From the NCBI GenBank assembly GCA_023525715.1, contig CM042010.1:157451907-157515906 (forward strand): DNA of 64,000 bases, read 5' to 3'. Below the pieces are notes generated by a model, which was given only the letters and a program-made list of their open reading frames with translations, ran no database searches and was not told the origin of the DNA. A program made the position numbers and the translations under genes. Every line of letters begins with the position of its first letter. The first letter of the stretch is position 1. This DNA is from Cichorium intybus. Taxonomy: Eukaryota; Streptophyta; Magnoliopsida; Asterales; Asteraceae. Shown piece after piece: positions 1-10,338 of this stretch.

Positions 1-7
1 ATGCCAT
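1..7 (-). CDS. class III chitinase, 5' end only (start codon at window edge)
   Basis: Only the first two codons (ATG GCA) and one further base lie inside the window, read on the minus strand from position 7. The identification rests on the upstream DNA. The reverse complement of 1-300 aligns closely with the promoter and 5' UTR of the intact chitinase at 5578, including the stretch that leads into its ATG, and it has a TATA box 83 bp from the start. The protein itself is not visible, so that this is a third, divergently transcribed chitinase paralogue is inference from promoter homology. The gene would extend to the left of the window. Confidence 0.6.
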
Positions 8-300
8 CTTCAGCCTGAGTATGTGTGTGACTTGAGGTAAGTGTAGAAAGTAATGGTGTGTTCAAGTTTTTAAGCAGTGTGATTTATATAGTGAAGGGAT
101 TGGCATATTGACATGCTACCAACTTTAAAATATTTTCAGGAAGGCAAGCACCTTGGAGGGCACTCTGTTGAATCCTCTTTTAGCAGACTCTTGATTGGTT
201 GAAATTGTTGGGAATTTGTTTTGTCTCTTGTTATCTGCTTCATAAAAATCAGATCCAGTCTTTGAAAAACCATTTTATGATTTCTTAATATCTGGTATCA
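8..300 (-). promoter_or_regulatory. promoter and 5' UTR of the left-facing chitinase copy
   Basis: On the minus strand the TATA box TATATAAA lies at 90-83. A core of the form CAGAGTGCCYTMCAAGGTGC lies at 167-148, 58 bp upstream of it. The same core and spacing occur in front of the other two chitinase genes (1691-1710 and 5410-5429). Similarity to the 5.2-5.58 kb promoter extends out to about position 300. Confidence 0.6.
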
Positions 301-1590
301 GACATATTTTTCTTTGTGCTATTGTCCCTGACCCGTGTTCTTACGAATTTATTGACATGTGTTCTTACGAATATATTCTAGTATAATATTTAAATCGCCT
401 TCTCTTGAGAATGCTATGTTGTGCTTTATGACATTTACATAGCTTGCTTGTAGATTGTAAAAGACAACAATTAACAAATTATTTGCATCTCGTATATGAT
501 TCCTGGTTAATTGAAGTTTTGGTAGTTCTCCCTCCCTCTCTGATTTATCTAGTTCGTATATATGCAAACAAAATTATTGCTAAGTAGTGAACACCGTAGT
601 GTCTACGATAACTTCTTTTATTGAAATATAGCTATGCTTGAAGTCAATTGGTCGTATATGCAGTTTGGTGGTCTGCATCGACAATTGTTATGGATATTGA
701 AGCTTAGCATTAGGATATTTGTCCCTTTCAACATTCTAGGAGGTAGTCCTAAATTCCACTAAAATGTCATTCGTAGAGTATTATTCATTCACAGTTTCCA
801 CTCAAAATAGGTTCATATTTTGTTCTGCCCATTATGGCTCCGTATCCCAAACACTACCTAAAATTACTCACAAAAACGAAATTCGGTTGTGGGTTTCAAA
901 CCACTTCCTAGACTGCTAAGGAGCAATGCATATAGTGTGGGTCCACTTTGAACAATGTTTATCAGAGTTTAATATGCTGTTTTGGACAACTCAATATAAA
1001 TGCTAGCAGGACAAAAAAATAATCTCTTTCTTGATCAGATGAATACAAACAACATTTCAATTTTATTGTTGATTATTATCATCAACAATTTACTAGTCCA
1101 TGACCTGTGCCACATATAGGACAGCAGTGCATTCTGAAGAGAACTTAATCAAACAAATAGTTTTGCACTAATTCATATGATCATAGGTGAATGACAATAG
1201 CAAACGAACAAACTTGATTGATACCTTAGATTAAATGAAAAAATACAAATAACAAAACGTACTTTCACCATCTCATCCAAATACAAAAAACAAAACGTAC
1301 TTTCACCATCTCATCCAAATAGTCACTTAACTATTGTATATTATTGTTTTATCCACTAAATTATCATTAAATAAACATAAAAAGAATAATAATAATAGTG
1401 GCTAAATCTATGGTGAAATATGTTGTGATTTGCTCTATTTTGTTTGGGAAATTGGTTTTTTTAACGGTCAAAAAGTATAATAGCTCACGGACGACATGCC
1501 TGTAGTTAAGTCAAATCAATTAAATGGCGAATTTTGTCCGAGATTAAAAAAACTATAATATGTTTCATTTTTGAAGATAGACCTAAACTT
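301..1590. other. intergenic space between divergent chitinase copies
   Basis: No credible gene is seen; the DNA is AT-rich and the short ORFs lack family features. About 1098-1230 is similar to 5110-5250, so the duplicated promoter block reaches several hundred bases upstream of each right-facing gene. Confidence 0.5.
1241..1317. repeat. short tandem duplication (about 37 bp, two copies)
   Basis: A unit containing AACAAAACGTACTTTCACC and ending CATCTCATCC is repeated twice with almost no divergence, upstream of the split chitinase gene. Confidence 0.8.
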
Positions 1591-1599
1591 TTTGTGGCA

Positions 1600-1845
1600 G
1601 ACAACAAGAAACAGATAAAATAGATTACAAACCAGGGCAAATGGGCAGAATCTGTTCAACAAATGGTGTGTCCATTTCAAGATAATTCAGCAGAGTGCCT
1701 TACAAGGTGCTTACATTCCTGAAATAATCTAAAGAGATTAACATGCAAATACACCCTTTACTCATTATATAAATGGAACTTGTATTTGTATCAAAAACCA
1801 TCCAATCATCTCAAAGTTTAGCTTTGATTCTCTAACAAAGTGATA
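1600..1845 (+). promoter_or_regulatory. promoter of the split chitinase gene
   Basis: TATA box TATATAAA at 1766-1773, 80 bp before the ATG. The shared 20-bp core is at 1691-1710, 56 bp before the TATA box. The block is collinear with 5281-5577 and with the reverse complement of 1-300. Confidence 0.65.
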
Positions 1846-2599
1846 ATGGCATTCTATTCAGCAAGTTCTCTAGCGTTGGTGACCTCGTTTTTAATACTAG
1901 TGGCGGGCGCTAATGCTGGTGGGATTTCCATTTATTGGGGCCAAAACGGAAATGAAGGAACCTTAGCCGATACTTGTAGTACAGGAAACTACGAATACGT
2001 AAACATAGCGTTTCTTTGGACATTTGGCAATGGACGTACACCAAGGATGGACTTAGCCGGCCATTGTGATCCCTATAGCAATGGCTGCACCAAATTAAGC
2101 TCTGACATCAAGTCATGTCAATCAAAAGGGGTCAAAGTGATGCTATCTATCGGAGGTGGAATAGGTAGCTACTCCATTGCCTCCAAGGAAGATGCCCAGG
2201 AAGTTGCTACTTACCTATGGAACAACTTTTTAGGCGGAGAAACTACTAGTATTCGTCCACTTGGCAACGCGTCATTGGATGGAATCGACTTTGATATAGA
2301 ATCAGGTGGGAGCCAACACTGGGATGATCTCGCAAGGTATCTTTCGGCATATAGCACGAATGGTAAGAAGGTGTACTTAACTGCCGCTCCACAATGTCCA
2401 TATCCTGATGCATGGTTAGGGGGTGCCCTTCAGACAGGTTTGTTTGACTATGTTTGGGTTCAGTTTTATAACAATCCTCCTTGCCAGTATTCTGCGAACA
2501 TTAGTAATCTTGAAGACGGTTGGAAGCAGTGGACTTCTGACATCCCGAAATCCAAAATTTTCTTAGGGCTACCAGCCGCATCGCACTACAAGAATTTAG

Positions 2600-2915
2600 G
2601 TCTGTAGGGACGAACCCTATAGGGACGACATGTGTCGTCGCAATAGATAACCCTATAGCGACGACATGTCGTTTCTATAGGGTTTACAGTCCAAGTCAAA
2701 CTTATTTAGCTATAGCGACGACTTGTCGTCGCAGTAGGGTGAGGCGGGAAACGAAAAAGTGTTGGCGCTTTTCTAAATACGTATAGCGACGACATTTAGT
2801 TTCAATAGGTTAAAAATAATTTAATTTTTTATTTTTAAATGTATTTCAGTCATTAACGGGTACGACGTCGTAGTGGGTTCGGCTATAGAGACGACATGTC
2901 GTCCCTATAGCCTTA
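2600..2915. repeat. 5' subterminal repeat array of the CACTA element
   Basis: Repeated CTATAGSGACGACATGTCGT-type motifs occur near 2618, 2652, 2711, 2783 and 2882, interspersed with AT-rich spacer. The same motif is found near the other end. Confidence 0.8.
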
Positions 2916-3122
2916 CCAGAACCCTAAAAGTTACGCGAACATCTTTTCTGCTCCATTTTCTCCCTCGCGTTTTCTCTGGTCTGTTCCGGCGATTCCGGCG
3001 AATCTCGCCATTTTCTGGTCCATTTCACCCCGCATTCCAGTTGGTTATCCATTTTATAGCAGTTATGCTGTCGAATTTTATATATAAAAACTAACATTCG
3101 TTTGTTGTTTTGTTTATTGTAG

Positions 3123-3566
3123 GAAAAAATACAAGTCGAGTACAAAACAATGCTTGACAAAGCTGACGGTGACGAGGCAAATGTTAATGAAATTAAATGC
3201 CTTGAACGCGCGCTTGGAGAAAGGCGTGGCCATACACGGGGAGTTGGTAGAAAAATCCAAAATATCCCAGCCCACTACGTACCGGATGCTTCAACATCAT
3301 CCCAAAATTTTAACCAGTTTACCCAACAGTTTGCCCAACAGTTTACCCAGCAGATGACTCAACAATTCAATCAACACTTACAAACAATTTTCACCCAAAA
3401 TAACATACCGTTTCAACCGTTGCAACCGTTTCAATTCGATCCAACACAACTACAAAATATGCAAATTCTATCTCCAAACAACCAAGGAGGTGGAACCGGA
3501 TATGAAGATGCAACCGCGAGTGATATTCAAGGAGATGTAGTTGAAAGCGAAAGTGAAAGTGATTAA
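3123..3566 (+). pseudogene. C-terminal remnant of a CACTA-associated (Transposase_24/Ptta-like) protein
   Basis: An open frame follows a good splice acceptor (TTGTAG at 3117-3122) and ends at 3566. It encodes a short motif ALGERRGHTRGVGRK, which I recognise as typical of the plant transposase_24 (Ptta/En/Spm) family. A Gln/Phe-rich low-complexity stretch (QF-TQQ repeats, coiled-coil-like) and an acidic Ser/Glu tail follow. The N-terminal part is absent. In autonomous elements this family is thought to bind DNA alongside the DDE transposase. Family recognition is from memory of the motif, so moderate confidence. Confidence 0.55.
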
Positions 3567-3759
3567 AAATTTTAAATGTTCTAGTATTTATGTTTTGACA
3601 AACAACTTTTGTATAATATTTTACATGTTAAACTTTATGTGATATTGATATGTTGTTTAGCAATCGATATAGCCTTCATGTTTTTATAGTTTGCAGAATT
3701 AATTTGTAATGTATATAAAATTTGACATTTTGTAAAAAATATAAAAAAACCTGTACAGT

Positions 3760-4190
3760 GGCTATAGGGACGACATTTAGTCTCTATAGCCTTGGCTATA
3801 GGGACGACATATCGTCCCAATAGGTAAGGCGAATTTTTTCTAACCACTTATAGTAACGATAAGTCGTCTCAATAGCCTGAGCTATAGGGACGACAAGTCG
3901 TCTCAATAGTCCGCGCTATAGGGACGACGAGTCGTCTCAATAGCTTAGCTATAGGGACGACAAATCGTCACTACAAGCCGTTATTTCCTTTTTTTGACTA
4001 TTCTATAGAGACGACATGTCGTCTCTATAGCTAAGCTATAGAGACGAAGGCTATAGGGACGACAATTTTGGTCTATAGCGACTATTCTATAGGCACGAAG
4101 GCTATAGTGACGACATGTCGCTGGAGGCACCTATAGAGACGACATCGGGGTCTATAGGGACGACATTTGTCGTCCCTATAGCCTTCGATT
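3760..4190. repeat. 3' subterminal repeat array of the CACTA element
   Basis: A dense run of at least ten CTATAGRGACGAC/GTCGTC motifs in alternating orientation, nearly head to tail. It mirrors the 5' array and gives strong potential to fold into cruciforms. Confidence 0.85.
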
Positions 4191-4358
4191 CTTGTAGTGT
4201 CGGAAGCAGCTGGAAGCGGTTTTATCCCTGTTAGTGACCTTACTTCCAAAGTTCTTCCGGTAATTAAGAGTTCGCCAAAATATGGAGGTGTTATGTTGTG
4301 GTCCAAGTACTATGATGATCAAACTGGATATAGTGCAGCTATTAAGAAAGATGTATGA

Positions 4359-5280
4359 TATTTTAAAGATCCACTGGACTATATTTGTGAGCAATATATT
4401 TTATGTAATTATTGGTATGTGCAACCCTTTTGTAAAGGTACTTATATGCAATTTCCAACACAAGTTTTTAAATTTTCATGGTTATGTTCTACAACATCTT
4501 TGCGGATAACAACCATACATTCAGGCGTACAAAATCCACACATATGGTGATTGAGTTAAATAACATGGAACACTGTATTGGCGCGATATTTGCGAATATA
4601 ATATTTTGTATAGACCTTGAAAAATGAAATCTCGAAATATTGTGAATCACGGATATCTTATACTGATAGGTGTTAAAACAGAAAATTTCTTTTATATATG
4701 TTGGGTGCACTGTACTTTTTAGATGGTTACAGAAAGAAGGAAACTATTCATGTGTCAGAGTTTGGACCATTACCTAAAGTTGATGAAACTCCTTTTTATC
4801 TACCAGAAAGATTAAATTTGTCCCGGAAATTTGATATTCCAAAAACAACATTTGGTTGGGGATTTCAAACCCATACTATTAAGAACAAGAAATAATGAAA
4901 GTGCATACAGGGCCAATTAACTTTGAACCGGTATATGAGTCAGAAGTTACATTGGAGTACATGATAGTGACATCCTAGCACAAAAAACAATTTCAATCAT
5001 TTCTGAAAACGATCCAGTTTTTATGCCTTGGGTATGCAGTTATGCACTATCATAACAAATTTCTTTTTAACATTACCAAAAAAAAAAAAAGATTTTGGGA
5101 ATGTCACAGGGCCACATAGTTCCACAAACGAATGTCATGTAGGACAGCACACTGCATTCTCAACAGAAGTTCATTAAAGTAATATACTTGAATTAATTTG
5201 TATGAAGACATGTCAATGACAATAGCATAGAGATAAATCTATTGGACGCCGTAGAAAGAAACCATAAAGTGGTTTTTCAG
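4359..5280. other. spacer between chitinase genes
   Basis: No convincing gene. A 65-codon frame (4698-4895) reads like ordinary protein (a MLGALYFLDGYR start, proline-rich middle) but I cannot place it; it may be a gene fragment. About 5110-5250 is a duplicated copy of about 1098-1230. Confidence 0.4.
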
Positions 5281-5577
5281 ATGGAGCCAATTATCATATA
5301 GCAGATAACAAGAAACAAACAAAACAGATTACAAACCTGTGTACCAGCCAAAAGCTTTCCAACAATTTCAATTTTCTACCGATCAAGCTTATGATAAAAG
5401 AGGATTCAACAGAGTGCCCTCCAAGGTGCATGTTTTCCTTAAAATATTTTGATAAATGGCAGCATAAGCATGCCAATAGGCCAATCCCTTCACTATATAA
5501 ACCAGAATCCTCAAACACCTGAACACACCATTATTTACTACATTTTCGCTAAGTTAGCTGTACATACTGGGCTAAAA
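5281..5577 (+). promoter_or_regulatory. promoter of the intact class III chitinase gene
   Basis: TATA box TATATAAA at 5494-5501, 84 bp before the ATG. The shared core is at 5410-5429, 65 bp upstream of the TATA box. Collinear with the promoters at 1600-1845 and 300-8 (minus strand). Confidence 0.7.
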
Positions 5578-6459
5578 ATGGCACATAAGTTACCATTCTT
5601 CTCTTCAATGATGTTGTTACTAGCAGTAGGTATCAATGCGGGTGGCATTGCTATCTACTGGGGTCAAAACGGGGGCGAGGGCACGTTGGCTGATACGTGC
5701 TTCACAGGGAACTACGATTTTGTCAACCTTGCATTTCTTCCAACATTCGGGAACGGTCAGACCCCCATGATTAATCTTGCAGGTCACTGCGATCCATACA
5801 GCAATGGTTGCACCAATTTAAGCTCCGAAATTAAATCATGTCAGGCTAAAGGAATTAAGGTGATGCTCACCATTGGAGGAGCAGCCGGGAGCTACTACCT
5901 GACCTCTGCTGCAGACGCCAAACAAGTAGCCACTTATCTTTGGAATAACTTCTTAGGTGGGAAATCATCGACACGTCCTCTTGGTGAAGCTGTTTTAGAT
6001 GGAATCGATTTTGATATCGAAGGAGGGACCACCCAACACTGGGATGACCTTGCCAGGTATCTTTCTGGATACACCACTAAATCCAACAAGGTATACTTGA
6101 CGGCAGCTCCCCAGTGTCCTTTCCCAGATGCATATATTGGAACCGCGCTTAAAACAGGTCTTTTCGATTATGTTTGGGTTCAGTTCTATAACAACCCTCC
6201 TTGTCAGTACTCGGGAGGTATGACAAGTTTTGAAGATTCTTGGAAGCAGTGGACTTCTGCCATACCAGCAACCAAGATTTTCTTGGGCCTGCCAGCATCA
6301 CCTACTGCTGCAGGAAGTGGATATATCTCTGTTGGTGACCTTACCTCCAAAGTGCTTCCAGCAATCAAAGGTTCTGCAAAATACGGAGGAGTTATGTTGT
6401 GGGACAAGTACCATGACAATCAAACTGGATACAGTTCTTCCATCAAGACTCATGTATAG
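5578..6459 (+). CDS. acidic class III endochitinase (GH18)
   Basis: An intact, intronless 293-residue enzyme, the usual length for plant class III chitinases, which hydrolyse chitin in the apoplast and act in defence. A signal peptide of about 21 residues ends at GINA, and the mature protein begins GGIAIYWGQNG. The GH18 motif DGIDFDIE is complete, with Asp144, Asp146 and the catalytic Glu148. Six cysteines (41, 71, 78, 88 and two more in QCP and PPCQY) fit the three disulfides of the class. The C-terminal barrel strand (GGVMLWDKY) is present. An in-frame ATG at 5449 lies upstream of the TATA box, so the ATG at 5578 is the real start. It is a tandem paralogue of the split gene upstream and probably the only complete member in view. 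Confidence 0.95.
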   Translation: MAHKLPFFSSMMLLLAVGINAGGIAIYWGQNGGEGTLADTCFTGNYDFVNLAFLPTFGNGQTPMINLAGHCDPYSNGCTNLSSEIKSCQAKGIKVMLTIGGAAGSYYLTSAADAKQVATYLWNNFLGGKSSTRPLGEAVLDGIDFDIEGGTTQHWDDLARYLSGYTTKSNKVYLTAAPQCPFPDAYIGTALKTGLFDYVWVQFYNNPPCQYSGGMTSFEDSWKQWTSAIPATKIFLGLPASPTAAGSGYISVGDLTSKVLPAIKGSAKYGGVMLWDKYHDNQTGYSSSIKTHV

Positions 6460-7307
6460 AGTGTGAGTTTTACAGTTGTAAAACTTCACTTGTATCATTC
6501 CTGTATGGTTTTACAACTTTGCTTGTATCTATTAGTAATTATTAAAACCTATTAAGTACACCGGTTATAATCACGATATTCCTAACCTTTGTCTCTATTG
6601 AAGAACATTTTGGATATTTGCCTAACCGTCAAATTCTTTTAATTTAACATAGATGCGTATTCAAACTTTACATTTTGTTGGAACAAAGTTAGATGCAAAC
6701 ATTTCTAGTTTTAAGTATTCATATTAAAGAAGGAATATTGTTGCAAGTTCCATGCTAAACAATTGATGTAATTTTCCTGAGAATGGCATAGTATCTTGAA
6801 CTTCAAAAACCCTAGGTTTCACTTACAATGCATATCAGATAATTCAATTTTTAAAACTAAAAAAAGACGAAAAACAGTTGCGCCATACTTGATCGGATGT
6901 CTAAGCGGGGATTTTTCATATCAAACGAGCCAATTGAATTATATTATACACTTTGTTCAAGCATGTGAACTATCAAATATTGTATTAAAAAATTTTAGTA
7001 AGCAAAAACTGACTATTATTATTCAATCACGATAACATCTAAATTGCATCAAAATTACCACAAATTTTGAACCTTAAGTGGGCCGCGGCTGCCGGACGCT
7101 GAGATTTTGTAGGAGGACAAAAACAAGGCGCCAAAGTTGAGTGAGACTTATCGGGACGAAAACGCAAGACAATTCGCACAAGGTTTAAGTTAGGCCCCCG
7201 AGGTTAGTATTTAAGGTAATGTTACACCCATATAGTTTGAATAAACTACAAGCAATATGCATGGTCAATGTAAAATTGTACATGTATGTATATTATGTAT
7301 ATTGATA
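6460..7307. other. intergenic, no feature recognised
   Basis: Chitinase 3' flank followed by AT-rich sequence. Short ORFs here show no family features. Confidence 0.5.
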
Positions 7308-7317
7308 TATAAAGGCA

Positions 7318-7380
7318 GGGCCGGCCCAAGTGCAACTCGAGTTGATGTCATTTCATCAATTAATGACTCATGGGCCGGCC
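7318..7380. repeat. 45-bp insert flanked by 9-bp direct repeats GGGCCGGCC
   Basis: GGGCCGGCC occurs at 7318-7326 and again at 7372-7380 around a 45-bp segment. This looks like a 9-bp target duplication around a very small insertion or filler DNA in the hAT terminus. Confidence 0.6.
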
Positions 7381-7666
7381 TTAAGCAAATGCCGGGTGGA
7401 CGAGCGTACAGGACCCTTGTCGTCGGGGCCCGAAATTTTATATATATACAATATATATATTCATATTTATTAAGTTTTCATAATAATGTACAAGAAGTTG
7501 TCAGTTGAATTGGCAAAGATGCTAAAACTGCGAATGTTAAGTCGCTGGTTCGAAACTTGGTAGTGCAACTTAAATTTTCAGCGTGTTTTTTAGATGTTCG
7601 TAACACCATGTTTTCCATTAGCTCAAAACCATTACTTGTAGGTGTCGAATTCCAAATTGTATATAA

Positions 7667-8198
7667 AAGGGCTGTAAACGAACATGAACGATGACTTGTT
7701 CATGTTCGTTCATTTAAGTTAGCTGAACAAACGAACGAACACGAACGGATAAACGAACGAGTTTTTTTCATGTCTGTGCTTGTTCATGTTCGTTCATTTA
7801 AGTTAGCCGAACAAACGAACGAGTTTTCTTCATGTTCATTCGTTTAACAAGTTATCTTGTTCATGTTCGTTTGTTTATGTTCGTGAACATGCTAAACAAA
7901 CATAAACGAACAGAGATAGACAAACACAATCGAGCATATATGAACATCTATGAATATTTAATATTGTAATGTAATCAATGAATTGAATATATATGAACAT
8001 AAAAGGAATCTGAATGACCAAACATAAACGAACAACATAAATGAACGTTTACGAACATAATTGAACGAACAAGACCATTGTTCATGTCCATTCATTTAAC
8101 TAAACGAACGAGAATGTGTATTCATGTTCGTTCATTTATTAAATAAACGAACTTCCCGCCGAACGATTTGTTAAACGTCCGGTTCATTTACAGCCTTA
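7667..8198. mobile_element. hAT-type MITE built of CGAAC-rich repeats, 532 bp
   Basis: Inverted ends AAGGGCTGTAAACGAAC and TAAGGCTGTAAATGAAC (14 of 17 match). Perfect 8-bp target duplication GTATATAA at 7659-7666 and 8199-8206, typical of hAT. The interior is almost wholly degenerate TTCGTTCATTTA/CGAACATGAACG units in both orientations, with no coding potential. Confidence 0.88.
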
Positions 8199-8493
8199 GT
8201 ATATAAGAATTGAATGTAAAGCTAAAAAAGAGTAAATCACACGAATGGTCCATGTGGTTTGGGGTAATTTGCGCGTTTGGTCCTTGCTAGACATAAAAAG
8301 ACTGTTTTGCCCTTATTTATAATTTTTAATCTTTTTACTATTATTTATATTATTATCATTAAAAAGATTTGGTATTTAAACTATGAACCCACCTTCTCTT
8401 ATCCCTCCTCCTTTTCTTTTCTCTTCGCCGACAACCCACCTATGACCTAACTATCCGAAATGGTAATGCTCTTTCAAAAAACCACCACTGAAT

Positions 8494-8501
<8 letters not shown>

Positions 8502-8562
<61 letters not shown>
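8502..8562. repeat. (CT)n microsatellite, about 61 bp
   Basis: An uninterrupted CT dinucleotide run of about 30 units. The Arg/Glu-rich minus-strand ORF over it is an artefact. Confidence 0.95.
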
Positions 8563-8566
<4 letters not shown>

Positions 8567-9855
8567 CATCTGATCTCTCATCCCGTTGAAAGCGACGATT
8601 CATATGTGTGAAGGCACCGGCAACCCACCTAAGCATCCCAAATAGCCAATACTTTCTCTTTGTGTTGTTAATGTAGATAATGGAAGCCAAATGACGATTT
8701 AGGATTACATCTCACGACGGTCGTCTGAAATCACGTCTTTTTGTAGGATTGTGATAAATTGATGTATTGATCCATTTCTTCTGATGGGGTTCCTATCATC
8801 TTCTACATTACTTTTCGATTTGACATATTCGGCATTTGAAATCGATGTTTTGGCGAGCATTGTGATGATTGTTTAATTATTCCGATAATTCATGAATGGA
8901 ATAGCAAACCTCCTACTCATTCTGAATGTTAGCCATTATCTTATCAATTTCGTCTTCATGTTTTGTTTTCTGTGTTTCACATTAGGTGAGCAACCGACTT
9001 ATATCGTTGCCCTTTATTGAAACCTCTCTGATAAACTCACATCGTTACCCTCCTTTATTATCGCTGCCTTTGTTTTTTCCCAAGTGATCGGAGTCCAATT
9101 TCACTACCCTTATGCTACCCCTGTTTCTTCTTTTCATTTGGTTATGTAACCCTAACCTTAGTCTTCTGGTGATTGAAACTAGTGCGAGTAAGTTAAGAAT
9201 TTGCTAAATGTCGAGGACGAGGATGATATGCGATGATGAACTGGAGGTGGTCGGAGGTGGGAGGGTTATCACCGATTGGAACGACATTCCGATGGAACTT
9301 TTTTTTTTTTAGGATTGTGTCTTTATTAGATGATCATCGTCGCTTCTGTTGTTTGTAGTGGATGGAGATACCTTGTTTTTTCTGGAGTTTCTCATACGCT
9401 ATTTTTCCTGGACGACCTCAGCAACAGCTTTAAACTCACTGATCTATCTTTATATGTGTTGGCTCACGGTGGGCTGGGACTTGGTCCTGAGCTATGTTGC
9501 AGTTCCGGCGGAATATGAATCTCTATTAGGAGTAGATAGAGTTTAGGGGAGAGGAGAATACATGAGGGTAGTGGGGGTCACCAAGGTTTATGATGAATCG
9601 ACATGTGAGACTTAGCTAGAGGAAGAAAAGGTGAAACAGAAAAGGGGTGGGGTGTGGAGTGGAAGTCGGCGACGGTATGAGAGAGACCATCGTGAAAGAG
9701 GAGATAGTATGAGGCTTGAGAGATTTGAGTGTTTGGTGGGGCGGGTCCTATAGCATTTCCACATTTAAAATTTAATTGCAAACAATAAATAAATAATAAT
9801 TAATTAAAAAAGAGATAGAGAGACCAATATAATCATTTTAAGTCAGTTAGGGATG

Positions 9856-9974
9856 TGTGGGTTTGTAACCCTTTTGACATTTTGTAGTTATTTTGTTTTG
9901 CTGCGTTTTGCCCTGCCTTTGCCTCGATAGGCTGTGGCTTTAATAAAATTTCCCGCGAGTTCAAAAAAAAAAAA
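9856..9974 (+). mobile_element. severely 5'-truncated LINE insertion (3' end plus poly-A)
   Basis: A segment of about 119 bp ends in AATAAAATTTCCCGCGAGTTC followed by a run of 13 A. The flanks AGTCAGTTAGGGATG (9841-9855) and AGTTGGTTAGGGATG (9975-9989) match at 13 of 15 bases, as a target duplication would. The structure is that of a dead-on-arrival LINE. Confidence 0.65.
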
Positions 9975-10111
9975 AGTTGGTTAGGGATGAACCGTGCAAC
10001 AAAATCAAACTATAGGGATGGTCTAAGTTAAAAAAAAGGATTAGGGGCCAAAGACGCAAATTATCCTATACCACAGGGCCATTCGTGTAATTTACTCTAA
10101 AAACCCTACAG

Positions 10112-10165
10112 CAACCTCAAGTCAACGACGTCTAATTCCAACCTCAAGTCAACGACGTCTAATTC
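10112..10165. repeat. 27-bp tandem duplication, two identical copies
   Basis: The unit CAACCTCAAGTCAACGACG plus TCTAATTC occurs at 10112-10138 and 10139-10165 without differences. Confidence 0.95.
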
Positions 10166-10338
10166 CAAATTTTCATTCCAAGTTTTCGAACTGTAGAGGC
10201 TTTGGTGAATTGCAAGTTTCCAACATACAGGTAAAAATTAAAGCGTTTAGTCTTTTAAATTTTTTGTTATTGTTTTAATTTTTAGTTTTTATTCAATTAT
10301 TAATAAATTGTTATATGATCCATCAGTTTTAAGAAATT

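Larger units (their letters stand above)
2584..4199. mobile_element. CACTA (En/Spm) transposon, 1,616 bp, non-autonomous
   Basis: The ends are CACTACAAGAAT and its exact reverse complement ATTCTTGTAGTG. The element is flanked by a perfect 3-bp target duplication TCG (2581-2583 and 4200-4202), as expected for CACTA elements. Subterminal regions carry many copies of a CTATAGGGACGAC motif in both orientations, often as the palindrome GACGACATGTCGTC. In autonomous CACTA elements such motifs bind the transposase. The interior holds only one recognisable coding remnant (3123-3566) and no DDE transposase, so movement would need helper proteins. The perfect duplication and the still legible host frame indicate a fairly recent insertion. 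Confidence 0.95.
1846..4358 (+). pseudogene. class III (GH18) chitinase split by a CACTA transposon
   Basis: An acidic class III endochitinase, a secreted GH18 enzyme that cleaves chitin. The first part (1846-2583) has a signal peptide of about 24 residues, the mature start GGISIYWGQNG, six cysteines and the catalytic motif DGIDFDIE with the acid Glu at residue 152. After residue 246 a CACTA element (2584-4199) interrupts the exon. The remaining 52 codons and stop resume in frame at 4200-4358 and match the C-terminus of the intact neighbour. The 3-bp duplication TCG is itself one codon. Without the insertion the protein would be about 297 residues. Translation now runs 8 codons into the element and stops at 2605-2607. 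The barrel would lose its last strands, so loss of function is likely unless the element is spliced out. GTG at 1840 is in frame, but the ATG at 1846 fits the signal peptide. Confidence 0.92.
8229..10098. mobile_element. element with terminal inverted repeats of about 55 bp, about 1.9 kb
   Basis: The left end AGAGTAAATCACACGAATGG and right end (reverse complement AGAGTAAATTACACGAATGG) match over roughly 55 bp with some differences. The termini look Mutator-like or of an unclassified long-TIR type. Flanks are A-rich, so no clear target duplication can be read. The interior contains a CT microsatellite and a LINE tail and no long ORF. Confidence 0.65.

Noticed and set aside
5449..5577. N-terminal extension of the intact chitinase ORF
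   Set aside because: The upstream ATG precedes the TATA box and the extension lacks a signal peptide; the ATG at 5578 fits the family.
7680..8170. CRISPR-like regularly repeated CGAACATGAACG units
   Set aside because: Units are degenerate, lack unique spacers and lie between hAT inverted ends with an 8-bp duplication in a plant genome.
8451..8690. Arg/Glu-repeat ORF on the minus strand
   Set aside because: It is translation of the CT microsatellite.
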